From JAVVTR01 sp036653535 (GTDB lineage Bacteria > Bacteroidota > Bacteroidia > Bacteroidales > P3): a stretch of 64,000 nucleotides of DNA. Made by a program: the position numbers and the translations under genes. Where the stretch lies: positions 1 to 64,000 of the forward strand of contig JAVVTR010000008.1 in assembly GCA_036653535.1 (NCBI GenBank), given 5' to 3'. Below the pieces are notes generated by a model. The model had not been told where the DNA came from. It saw only the letters and a program-made list of their open reading frames with translations, and did not search any database. Position 1 is the stretch's first letter. Every line of letters starts with the position of its first letter. Below are positions 1-7,730 of the stretch, piece by piece.

Positions 1-248
1 CATAACCCAACAATAGTGAATCGTTTCGGTTCGCCTACCGAAGATGATATGTCGAGTGAGAGTTTTGCTTGCACGCCCGTAAGTGTGGTTTGCGAACGAA
101 TCACCTGCTCTGCAAGTTTAGTAATATCAGCTCTGGTGTAAGGTAGAACCGGGGCAGTTGCACTTCCGAAAATCTTCTTTGCACAGCGTGGGTGAAAATC
201 CACCTCTTCCTCATTAAGCTGTTGATAACAATATAGGCATCTGTTCAT
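1..248 (-). CDS. HipT-like kinase (HipA C-terminal part), truncated by the window edge
   Basis: Reading leftward from the ATG at 248, the frame stays open to base 1, so only about 82 N-terminal residues are visible. The protein starts directly with a short cysteine-rich segment (C4-x2-C7, then H19-x2-C22, a zinc-knuckle-like pattern). It then runs into the HipA-type motif TGVQAKLSL near residues 61-69. HipA-family proteins are Ser/Thr kinases; in HipBST systems the kinase (HipT) lacks the N-terminal subdomain, which is a separate protein (HipS). The ATG overlaps the stop of the upstream gene by four bases (ATGA), so the two are translationally coupled. Family call by motif and context; the kinase active site is outside the window. 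Confidence 0.75.
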   Translation of the reverse strand, partial: MNRCLYCYQQLNEEEVDFHPRCAKKIFGSATAPVLPYTRADITKLAEQVIRSQTTLTGVQAKLSLDISSSVGEPKRFTIVGL

Positions 249-577
249 AATGACTCTTTGTTTGTGATTGGCACTACACTAACCGAGCCGATGCAATCTT
301 TGCAACAAGCCAACAATAGCGACATACGGTCACGGCGATTGATTTTCCAACTCTTCTCGGCAATATCCAAAAGCCAACCTTCAGGGATTAATCCATCAAA
401 AAATGGGAATAGAATTTTTTCGTTGTACGGTTTTTCAGACAGAGGTATGGTGAGACTAATCGCTTCGGCTTCATCTAATTGAAGATAGCCCACATCATAG
501 CGAAAAGTATAGCCATTTTCATCTTCTGTCAAAACTCCTGCAAGAAGTTTATGGTTGTATATTTTAGCTTGTCTCAT
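245..577 (-). CDS. HipS-like protein (HipA N-terminal subdomain as a stand-alone protein)
   Basis: 110 residues that match the N-terminal subdomain of HipA: the usual IYNHKLLAGVLTEDENG opening, the SLTIPLSEKPY strand and a PFFDGLIPEGWLL segment. The subdomain ends where a fused HipA would continue into the kinase, so this is a natural split rather than a broken gene. It overlaps the HTH gene upstream by 4 bp and the HipT-like gene downstream by 4 bp (ATGA in both cases), giving the order hipB-hipS-hipT. In the described E. coli HipBST system the HipS protein is the antitoxin; whether that holds here is inference. Confidence 0.8.
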   Translation of the reverse strand: MRQAKIYNHKLLAGVLTEDENGYTFRYDVGYLQLDEAEAISLTIPLSEKPYNEKILFPFFDGLIPEGWLLDIAEKSWKINRRDRMSLLLACCKDCIGSVSVVPITNKESL

Positions 578-792
578 CGGTTTTCAGGTTTGGTTATTGG
601 AACAACGCCTACCTCAGCCCCAAAGAGGTTTAACACTTGATTTACTTTGTCAAGACGCAACGTCTGCTTTCCTTGTTCAAGTTCACGCACAAAACGCAAA
701 CCAACGCCCGATTTCTCGGAGAGTTCTATTTGAGTCAAGCTGTGCTCCTTGCGCATCTGCTTGACATACTCTGATAACGATATTGCATTCAT
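574..792 (-). CDS. HipB-like HTH transcriptional regulator
   Basis: 72-residue XRE/Cro-type helix-turn-helix protein (recognisable helices around TQIELSEKSGVGLRFVRELE), first gene of the hipB-hipS-hipT set. The longest open frame begins at a TTG at 813, but that start would lie inside the promoter/operator. The ATG at 792 gives the normal length and sits just after the -7 box. Its C-terminus (EVGVVPITKPENR) resembles other Bacteroidota HipB proteins. It probably represses its own operon through the three repeats directly upstream (793-891). The distance from -7 box to ATG leaves a leader of only about 14 nt. Confidence 0.8.
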   Translation of the reverse strand: MNAISLSEYVKQMRKEHSLTQIELSEKSGVGLRFVRELEQGKQTLRLDKVNQVLNLFGAEVGVVPITKPENR

Positions 793-891
793 ATTATACC
801 CTTTTGGGTGCAAATATAATAAAATTACTTGATATTATACCCTTTAGGGTATTAAATCATTCATACATCTTGCTATTATACCCGATTGGGT
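793..891 (-). promoter_or_regulatory. Promoter and three phased operators of the hipBST-type operon
   Basis: Three near-palindromes of the form TATACCC-N4-GGGT lie at 795-809, 836-850 and 877-891, each starting exactly 41 bp after the last. A Bacteroidota -7 box TATATTTG (minus strand, 818-811) lies next to the first copy, so a bound regulator there would block initiation. Repeats and spacing are seen in the sequence; binding by the HipB-like protein is inferred from position. Confidence 0.75.
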
Positions 892-1009
892 GCGATTTTC
901 ATTGACTAAACTTCATTGGTGGTATCGGAAACGGATACCTCTGTTCTTCTAACTCGGTGCGTTTAAACGCCTAAAACCCTATATGACGATAAAAGCATCC
1001 CTCACACAA

Positions 1010-1554
1010 TCACTTTTCAAAAGTTGCTAAATCCACCTTATACAATATATGCCTATATAGAGGGTGATTGGGTTCTACTAGTGGATGATTGAACTCTTTT
1101 ATACTGTCATACCTATTTTCTGCATCACGTGTTCTGATCGTTTGTTAGACAATGAGGTAAAAGAGATAATCTCTTTTAGTTTTAATTCGTCTTTTGCATA
1201 ATTCAAACAAGCTGTGGCGGCTTCCGTAGCATACCCTTTGCCCCAAAATTCGGGCAAGAGTCGCCATAAGATTTCAACAGCCGGAGCAAAGTCTACTTCA
1301 AGGGTAACATTGTGCAATCCAACGAAGCCAACAAAAGCATTAGTTCCTTTCTCTTCTACTGCGTATGCTCCAAATCCATATTTCAAAAGCTTCTCCTGTA
1401 TCTGATTATACATAGTCATGGTCTCTTCATAAGATAACGGTTCCAAAAAATACACCATGACCCTATCATCACTGTTCATTCTGGCAAGATGTGGGATATC
1501 CTCTTCTTTCCAAGAGCGTAGAATGAGGCGTGGGATTTCAATATATTGTTTCAT
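1010..1554 (-). pseudogene. GNAT family (RimJ/RimL-type) N-acetyltransferase, frameshifted
   Basis: The open frame gives a GNAT acetyltransferase with the usual N-terminus (IPRLILRSWKEEDI) and the acetyl-CoA binding loop (LPEFWGKGYATEAA). It stops just after KIGMT, where relatives continue with a further C-terminal strand. In another frame the expected end is readable downstream (about YDSIKEFNHP, then HPLYRHILYKVDL, stop at 1010-1012). The junction looks like loss of about 7 bp between two TATGAC copies. A GTG at 1584 is a possible upstream start, but the ATG at 1554 matches the family. The gene follows the beta-lactamase remnant on the same strand by 17 bp. The lost C-terminal strand probably leaves it inactive. 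Confidence 0.75.
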
Positions 1555-1571
1555 ATTGTTCGCCTTAATAG

Positions 1572-2368
1572 TTAATAGAGACACTCATATGCCTTCCAAA
1601 TAGCCTTGCCGATTTTGGCAATTATGTCATATCCAGCATCTGTGCCAAGTGTAGAGTTGGTCAGAAAAATAGCGTATGCAACTCGTCTGCCGTCCTCTAA
1701 TTCAATTATTCCGACATCGTTTTGTGCAGCGATAATACCTTAGCTGCCCACTCCCGAATATCCTGTTTTACGAGCAAAAGTAACAGTTTTAGGAACTAAT
1801 CTATTGACCGAACCCGTAGAGGCACTTGCCATTACCTCCCACAAAACGGCCGTATTCGCCTTATCGAGCAATTTACCATCATTCATCAATCGAAGAAAAT
1901 CAACCATCGCTTTGGGTGTAGTCCAATTATCGAACTGCACCGGCCATGAGCTTTGTAGCTCTTTTTCGGTATTGCGTATGTTGATTTTCTTTGCACCAAG
2001 GCGATTGATAATCTTTTGAATACGTGCCACACCTCCGATTTTGTAAATCAGAAAATCGGTCGCACTATTATCACTGTGAGCAACCATATAAGTCATCACA
2101 CTTACCAACGGCAATCTCACACCATCAGGCCATCGCTCACGAATAGGGCTCCAAAGATCAGGAGACAAATCCGCTTTGGTTAGCGTAACACTGTCCGTCA
2201 ACGAGAACTCGCCTATGCTTACGCAATCCAGCAGAGCCACTCCAACAGGAAACTTAAACACGCTCTGCATCGGGTACTTATCATTTCCGTTTATGGTTAA
2301 GTTCTGCCGTCTGCCCTAAACAAAGGTTAAGGTCACATAACAGTATCGATATAAATAGTAATGTATGC
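1572..2368 (-). pseudogene. Class A beta-lactamase (PER/VEB/CfxA-like subgroup), degraded
   Basis: The middle part keeps the active-site motifs: SVFK (S70-x-x-K73), SDN (S130), an E166-region segment and RKTG (K234-T-G). Three lesions break it. The 5' end carries a signal-peptide-like stretch (LLFISILL, about 2368-2290) in a different frame from the body, joined near 2285-2300 as if around 30 codons had been deleted. There is no ATG ahead of that stretch. An in-frame TAA at 1742-1740 interrupts the C-terminal domain, which continues in frame (GIIAAQNDVGIIELEDG) to a second stop at 1574-1572. The ATG at 2270 is an internal methionine of the SVFK region, not a real start. Family assignment is by motif; the exact subgroup is not certain. 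Confidence 0.75.
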
Positions 2369-2388
2369 TAATCGCCCCTAATTACCAA

Positions 2389-4086
2389 TTACTTTCCGAT
2401 GCAGAACCGCCCGAAAATATTACCAAGAATGTCGTCTGAGATAATTTCTCCTGTAATTCGTCCTAAATGATCTAATGCCTGCCGTATATCCATAGCTAAT
2501 AAATCTCCTGAAATTTCCGCATCTAAGCTTTTCGAAATACAAGATATATCTTTTAAAACCAAACACATAATTTCATAATGACGCGCATTAGTAAGAATAA
2601 TTTGATCCGGCCCAATATCTACTTTTGCTAATTTTTTCAACTTTTGTTCCAAGCGATCTATCCCAGTGCCATACTTAGCCGAAATAAAAACCGTATCCTC
2701 TGATTCGTCCTTTTCTCCCCCGCCTTTTTCGCCCCCAAAGCTATCCACCTTGTTCCCAACATATAACACTTTTATCTTATCTAAAAAAGAGCCAGCACCC
2801 CTTTCCCTCATCCCTTTTGCCCTTTCCTTTTCTATCTCTTTTTTCCCCTCCATCTGTCCTTTTCCTGCGACCATGCCAGCCTTAAGCTTTCCAACCTCAT
2901 CCACTTCCTTTTCCTTAGCCTCCAATACCCGTTCTTTCCATACCTGCTCTCCCCCAAGCAATTTATCCACCCCCGCTTTAGCCTGTATCAAAGACTCCTT
3001 TTCCATATCAAAAATATAAATCCACACACGAGCTTCCTGCATTTTTTGATAAGCCCTTTCTATCCCTGCAATCTCCACCTCATCCTGTGTATATCGCAAA
3101 CCGGCCGTATCTATAAATTTATATTTCACCCCATCTATAACCCAGTTTTCTTCTATGGTATCCCGAGTGGTTCCTGGAATATCCGACACCAATGCCCTTT
3201 GTTCGTGCAATAAAACATTTAGTAGGGTTGACTTCCCCACATTAGGCTTTCCAATAATAGCAATAGGCACTCCATTTTTCAGGACATTTCCTAAGGCAAA
3301 AGAATTTTTCAATTCCTCTGTTTTTAGGCGAATTTCCTTTAGGAGCTCCCGTAATTGTCCTCTATCTGCAAATTCCACATCCTCCTCCCCAAAATCCAAT
3401 TCAAGTTCAACCAAAGAAGCAAAGTCTACTAATTTTGCACGCAAAGAGGCTATTTCAGAAGAAAAGCCACCCCGTAATTGTTGCAATGCAATTTGATGCG
3501 TTGCCTTATTTTCAGAAGCAATTAAATCTGCCACCGCCTCCGATTGCGACAAATCTATACGTCCATTCAAAAAAGCGCGCATAGTAAATTCCCCGGGATC
3601 CGCCATTCGCGCACCCTGTTGCAATAAAGCCGCCAAAATTCGTTGCTGTATATACTCCGAGGCGTGACAAGAAATCTCCACCACATCCTCTCCCGTATAA
3701 GAATGGGGACTCAGAAAAAGGCTTACCACTCCTTCGTCTATAAGTCCATCCAAATCCCCAATCTCGGTAAAAAACAATCTATGAGAAGGCTTACCTTTTA
3801 AAGAAATCTTCACCACAGGATCCACTATATCCACCGCTAAAGAACCAGAAATGCGTATTACTGCAATTCCACCTTTTCCAGAAGGAGTAGCCACCGCACA
3901 AATCGTTTCCGATAATTTCCCATTTCCTCCTGCGGAATTTTCCTCTTTCGCCCCCTTACAACCCCTTTCCTTCCCGCCTACAGAAACATTCCCAAAAAGC
4001 TCTTTCTCCTTATTAAAAAAATTCTCTTTCCCCTTATTGGAAAAGTTCTCCTTCTCCGCAAAAAAATCCTTCTCAAACAAATCCAC
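2389..4086 (-). CDS. mnmE: MnmE (TrmE), tRNA modification GTPase, with extra low-complexity segments
   Basis: GTPase that with MnmG makes cmnm5U34 at tRNA wobble positions. The fold order is normal: N-terminal tetrahydrofolate-binding domain starting at about residue 58 (ICAVATPSGKGGIAVIRISG), helical domain, G domain with GKPNVGKST, DTAGLR and NKVD, and the conserved C-terminal FCIGK. At 565 residues it is about 100 longer than usual. One excess is an N-terminal tail of about 57 residues rich in K, E, N and F. The other is an insert of about 60 charged, low-complexity residues in the G domain between DTAG and NKVD. Translation must begin at the GTG at 4086 or a nearby TTG, because no other start codon lies near the conserved domain. 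It begins 2 nt after hpf ends. Confidence 0.93.
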   Translation of the reverse strand: MDLFEKDFFAEKENFSNKGKENFFNKEKELFGNVSVGGKERGCKGAKEENSAGGNGKLSETICAVATPSGKGGIAVIRISGSLAVDIVDPVVKISLKGKPSHRLFFTEIGDLDGLIDEGVVSLFLSPHSYTGEDVVEISCHASEYIQQRILAALLQQGARMADPGEFTMRAFLNGRIDLSQSEAVADLIASENKATHQIALQQLRGGFSSEIASLRAKLVDFASLVELELDFGEEDVEFADRGQLRELLKEIRLKTEELKNSFALGNVLKNGVPIAIIGKPNVGKSTLLNVLLHEQRALVSDIPGTTRDTIEENWVIDGVKYKFIDTAGLRYTQDEVEIAGIERAYQKMQEARVWIYIFDMEKESLIQAKAGVDKLLGGEQVWKERVLEAKEKEVDEVGKLKAGMVAGKGQMEGKKEIEKERAKGMRERGAGSFLDKIKVLYVGNKVDSFGGEKGGGEKDESEDTVFISAKYGTGIDRLEQKLKKLAKVDIGPDQIILTNARHYEIMCLVLKDISCISKSLDAEISGDLLAMDIRQALDHLGRITGEIISDDILGNIFGRFCIGK

Positions 4087-4088
4087 AA

Positions 4089-4385
4089 TTACTTTTTATA
4101 TTTATCCTTAATTTTATCTATTTGTTTTTTCAATGCATCCACACAAGCATCCACCGCTTCCTCAAAAGTATTGCATTGTTTAGAAGCAAATAAATCATCT
4201 CCAGGAATCACCACCCTAATTTCGGTAATTTTATTATCTAAATCATGTTCCTTATCCACTTTCAAAGTTACTTCCACCTTAATAGCTTGTGGCAAAAATG
4301 TTTCAATTTTACTTACTTTTTTATTAATAAAATCAACCAATTTATCATCCGCCTTAAACTTCACTGCATTTACAGACACTTCCAT
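4089..4385 (-). CDS. hpf: Ribosome hibernation promoting factor (short HPF/RaiA family)
   Basis: 98-residue protein with the short-form HPF fold, recognisable from VSVNAVKFKADDKLVDFINK, the alternating strand/charged pattern and FEEAVDACVDALKKQI near the end. It binds the small ribosomal subunit in stationary phase and inactivates ribosomes. It has no long C-terminal dimerisation domain, so any 100S formation would need another factor. It sits between the xer recombinase and mnmE in a minus-strand operon. Unlike most genes here it has a good Shine-Dalgarno-like AGGAGAT (4395-4389) close to its ATG. Confidence 0.92.
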   Translation of the reverse strand: MEVSVNAVKFKADDKLVDFINKKVSKIETFLPQAIKVEVTLKVDKEHDLDNKITEIRVVIPGDDLFASKQCNTFEEAVDACVDALKKQIDKIKDKYKK

Positions 4386-4404
4386 AATATCTCCTTTTTT
4401 TATG
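4386..4404 (-). promoter_or_regulatory. Shine-Dalgarno-like site before hpf
   Basis: On the minus strand AGGAGAT (4395-4389) lies three bases before the hpf ATG (4385). Bacteroidota genes generally start translation without such a site, and I see none this clear before the other genes of the window. Confidence 0.55.
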
Positions 4405-4534
4405 CTCTTCCGAGCGGTTTATAATTTATTTTATTTTAAGAGAACCAACTTAGGTCCCCTTCCATCTATGCCTTTACTCTAAACCCTCTTTTTCGCCCCT
4501 TGCTCTATTTTTTCACCCCCCGTATTTTCCCTTG

Positions 4535-5416
4535 CTAAGCCCTCGGATGTGCTTTTTTATACGATTGTTTTAACTTTTCTACCGTATTATGAGTATATAC
4601 CTCCGTGGAAGCCAAACTACTATGTCCCAACAACTCCTTTACCGCATTTAAGTCGGCACCTTGGTTCAACAAATGAGTAGCAAAAGTATGCCGTAGTACA
4701 TGAGGGCTGCATTTACTAAGAGTGGTATAGTGATGCAAACAACTTTTCACCATTCGATACACCGAACTTTTCGACATTGCCTGCCCTTTTTCCTTTACAA
4801 AAAACGGAAGAGCCCCCACGGTTTCCTGCTGCTTTTCTCTAAGTTTTCTATATTTTTCTATTTCTTTGCAAAGCACTTCCGTCATAGGTATGATGCGTTC
4901 TTTATTTCTTTTCCCTAACACTTTCACTTCCCGAGTGAGCACATCTACACACGAATCTTTCAAACCTAATAACTCCGAGAGCCGCATTCCTGTTCCATAA
5001 AACATTTCGATAATTAAATAATTTCTATAAGCAATAAAACTATCTTCCTCTACCTTGCGTTTTTCTATATTTTCCATTCGACTTTCTTCCACAAATACAG
5101 GAAGCCGTTTCGCAATTTTAGGTAAAGGAATATGAAGAGCCGGATTTTCCACCACCTCTTCTTGCTTCACACAATACTTATAGAAAGATTTTAAACTGGA
5201 TATTTTACGATGTATACTCCGCTCCGACATCTTCTTTTCTACCAAGGAAACCACGTAAGAACGAATCATCTCGGTATTTACTTCCAAAATATTATACAAA
5301 AAATAGGACGAGTGCAGATAAACTAAGAATTGTTCTATATCCGCCCGATAAGCTTTTACCGTTTGTTTTGAATACCTTTTTTCGGCTTCTATATACGTTA
5401 AAAAACGTTGTATCAT
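4535..5416 (-). CDS. Tyrosine recombinase XerC/XerD family
   Basis: 293 residues, the usual size for chromosomal dimer-resolution recombinases. The N-terminal SAM-like core-binding domain (FLTYIEAEKRYSKQTVKAY) is followed by the catalytic domain. That domain carries the Arg in GTGMRLSELLGL, the beta-hairpin Lys in LGKRNKERIIPM, HVLRHTFATHLL (H-x-x-R) and LLGHSS..STEVYTH with the Tyr nucleophile. The ATG at 5416 was chosen over the longer frame from 5476 because the conserved domain starts there and a -7 box lies just upstream. It heads the xer-hpf-mnmE run, with a 149-bp gap to hpf. XerC and XerD cannot be told apart by eye. Confidence 0.92.
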   Translation of the reverse strand: MIQRFLTYIEAEKRYSKQTVKAYRADIEQFLVYLHSSYFLYNILEVNTEMIRSYVVSLVEKKMSERSIHRKISSLKSFYKYCVKQEEVVENPALHIPLPKIAKRLPVFVEESRMENIEKRKVEEDSFIAYRNYLIIEMFYGTGMRLSELLGLKDSCVDVLTREVKVLGKRNKERIIPMTEVLCKEIEKYRKLREKQQETVGALPFFVKEKGQAMSKSSVYRMVKSCLHHYTTLSKCSPHVLRHTFATHLLNQGADLNAVKELLGHSSLASTEVYTHNTVEKLKQSYKKAHPRA

Positions 5417-5434
5417 AACGCCTCTGCTTTTCTG

Positions 5435-5461
5435 CAAATATACAAAAAAAACGTAACTTTG
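5435..5461. promoter_or_regulatory. Divergent promoters for xer (minus) and suhB-nfeD (plus)
   Basis: Two Bacteroidota -7 boxes face away from each other: TATATTTG on the minus strand (5442-5435, about 19 bp before the xer ATG) and TAACTTTG on the plus strand (5454-5461, about 37 bp before the ATG at 5499). Confidence 0.6.
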
Positions 5462-5498
5462 CCGAGCTTTTAACAATTTTTAGCCTAAAAAAAAGCCC

Positions 5499-7730
5499 AT
5501 GAATACAGACAATCACGATGAACTAAATTTAGCTTTTTTACTTCAAAAAGTAATAGAAATTAGCGAAAAAACTGCCGATTTTATTCGCTCCCAATCTTTA
5601 AAGATAACACAGGAAGACGTGGAATTTAAAGGAGCACACGACTATGTTACCTACGTAGATAAGACATCTGAAGCCCAATTAGTCGCATCCCTCTCTGAAC
5701 TACTTCCTCAAGCCGGATTTATTACCGAAGAAGGCACCTCCATCAAACAAGGTCTCCGTTACCATTGGATTATAGATCCCTTAGATGGAACCACCAATTT
5801 TATACATGGCATTCCTTTCTATTGCATTAGTATTGCCCTACAAGACAAACAAGCAAAATCATTAGACCTCCCATCCTCCATGCCCGAAGGGGAAATTATT
5901 TTGGGTTTGGTTCACCATATTAGCTCCAACGAAAAATTTTATTCGCACAAAGGTATTCCCGCTTTTGTTAATGGAAAAGAAATTCACGTAAGCGGCAAAA
6001 ATGACTTAGAAAACAGCCTTTTAGCAACAGGATTCCCCTACTACGATTACGAACGCCTATCTTCTTATATGAAGCTATTAGAATACACTATGCAACATAC
6101 TGCTGGGGTAAGACGCTTAGGCTCCGCCGCCTTAGATTTAGCCTATGTAGCCTGCGGACGCTGCGAATTATTCTATGAATACGGGCTTCGTCCATGGGAT
6201 GTAGCTGCCGGACAATTTTTAGTAAAACAAGCAGGGGGAAAAGTGTGCGATTTTAATGGAGGGAACCAATATTTGCACGGCAAAGAAATTGTAAGTGCCA
6301 ACCCTACTATTTTATCCTCTTTTCTAAAACTTTTAAAACAATTTATCCCCAGCAAACTCTCCTTGTTATTTCTACTTTTTCTTTGGGTTTGGCCCCTCTG
6401 TGCCAATAGTAGCACCCCTTCTGAAGATATAAAACACAAAACTTCTATCCCCATTTTGTATCGTTATAGCATAGAGGAAGAAATAGGCCCCGCCTCCACA
6501 AGAATCACGAAAAACGCATTGAAAGAAGCCCATAAACTACATGCGGATATCCTATTATTGGAATTAAATACCTTTGGGGGAACCCTAAACAGTGCAGATG
6601 AAATTCGCACTCTTTTACTTAATGAAAGCCTTCCAGTGTACGTATATATCAACACCAATGCAGCCTCCGCTGGAGCTCTTATTTCTATTGCTTGCGACCG
6701 TATTTATATGAATCCCGCATCTTCTATCGGAGCTGCCACCGTAGTAGACCAGCAGGGAAAAATTCAAGCAGAAAAATATCAATCTTATATGCGAGCCATG
6801 ATGCGTTCTACCGCACAATCCACTGGGAGAGATCCTCTTATTGCCGAAGCCATGGTAGATCCTCGTATTTATGTTCCTGGCATTCATGATACAGGAAAAG
6901 TTATTACTTTCACTGCCGAAGAAGCCTTGAAATATGGCTACAGTCAAGGTACTTATGCCTCCATACACGAATTAATATCCTCTACCGAACTTCGAAATTA
7001 TAAGGAAGTAAAACAGGAAATAAAAGCTACCGATAAAATTATTCACTTTCTCATTCATCCAGTAGTAAGTGGAATTTTAATTATGCTTATTATCGGAGGC
7101 GTTTACTTCGAATTACAAAGTCCTGGTATAGGTTTCGCTTTAACAGTAGCCATAATAGCGGCCTTGCTCTATTTTGCCCCTCTCTACATAGAAGGCTTAG
7201 CCACACACTGGGAGATTTTAATTTTCTTAGCTGGACTTATTCTTTTAGCCATAGAAATTTTTGTAATACCCGGTTTTGGTATAGCGGGCATAAGTGGTAT
7301 TTTCTGTATCTGCACAGGGCTCACCTTAGCACTAATAGACAATTGGGGATTTAATTTTCGTTTCGTAGCCCCCTTGCGTTTATTAGAAGCTGTAGCCGCC
7401 GTCCTAATGGGTACGCTCACCGCCCTTATCGGTGGTTTTTTCCTTAGTAAACGCCTTTTTACTAAAAGAGTCGGGCGATATGCCTTATCTTTAGATACAG
7501 AGCAAAAACGAGAAGAAGGCTATATCTCCGTTAATTTACCCGAACATCAACGTTGGCTTGGCTCTATCGCTATTAGCGAAAGTGTTTTGCGCCCCAGCGG
7601 AAAAATTAGAATAGGAGAATCTATTTATGATGCTACTGCCGAAAGCGGTTTTATAGATAAGGGAGTAGAGGTACGCATTATGCGCTTTGAAAACGCCCAA
7701 TTTTTCGTACGCAAACACATACACGCATAA
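5499..7730 (+). CDS. Fusion of inositol monophosphatase family (SuhB-like) and NfeD/ClpP-class membrane protease
   Basis: 743 residues in one uninterrupted frame. Residues about 1-275 are an IMPase-family phosphatase with the metal-binding DPLDGTTNF and the C-terminal WDVAAG. A hydrophobic segment follows (about 288-303, LSLLFLLFLWVWPLCA), which looks like the signal peptide of a second gene. Residues about 315-510 are a ClpP-like serine protease of the NfeD1b type, with the Ser in NAASAGA and a likely Lys in AEKYQSYMRA. Several membrane spans follow (about 530-665), then the NfeD OB-fold domain. These are normally two genes. No ATG marks an internal start; a TTG inside the hydrophobic segment is the only candidate. 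The phosphatase would be cytosolic and the protease periplasmic. A lost stop codon, natural or from sequencing, explains it. Confidence 0.88.
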   Translation: MNTDNHDELNLAFLLQKVIEISEKTADFIRSQSLKITQEDVEFKGAHDYVTYVDKTSEAQLVASLSELLPQAGFITEEGTSIKQGLRYHWIIDPLDGTTNFIHGIPFYCISIALQDKQAKSLDLPSSMPEGEIILGLVHHISSNEKFYSHKGIPAFVNGKEIHVSGKNDLENSLLATGFPYYDYERLSSYMKLLEYTMQHTAGVRRLGSAALDLAYVACGRCELFYEYGLRPWDVAAGQFLVKQAGGKVCDFNGGNQYLHGKEIVSANPTILSSFLKLLKQFIPSKLSLLFLLFLWVWPLCANSSTPSEDIKHKTSIPILYRYSIEEEIGPASTRITKNALKEAHKLHADILLLELNTFGGTLNSADEIRTLLLNESLPVYVYINTNAASAGALISIACDRIYMNPASSIGAATVVDQQGKIQAEKYQSYMRAMMRSTAQSTGRDPLIAEAMVDPRIYVPGIHDTGKVITFTAEEALKYGYSQGTYASIHELISSTELRNYKEVKQEIKATDKIIHFLIHPVVSGILIMLIIGGVYFELQSPGIGFALTVAIIAALLYFAPLYIEGLATHWEILIFLAGLILLAIEIFVIPGFGIAGISGIFCICTGLTLALIDNWGFNFRFVAPLRLLEAVAAVLMGTLTALIGGFFLSKRLFTKRVGRYALSLDTEQKREEGYISVNLPEHQRWLGSIAISESVLRPSGKIRIGESIYDATAESGFIDKGVEVRIMRFENAQFFVRKHIHA

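Noticed and set aside
813..813. TTG start at 813 for the HipB-like protein
   Set aside because: It lies in the -7 box and would put the first operator inside the coding region; the ATG at 792 fits the family.
1099..1130. Programmed frameshift in the GNAT gene
   Set aside because: No slippery heptamer or downstream structure was seen; a deletion explains the data more simply.
2666..3019. Plus-strand open frame of 117 codons rich in P, S and F
   Set aside because: It is the antisense of the low-complexity G-domain insert of mnmE, with no recognisable domain.
4535..5416. Integrase of a mobile element
   Set aside because: Length, catalytic motifs and the neighbours hpf and mnmE fit housekeeping XerC/XerD; no att sites or tRNA gene flank it.
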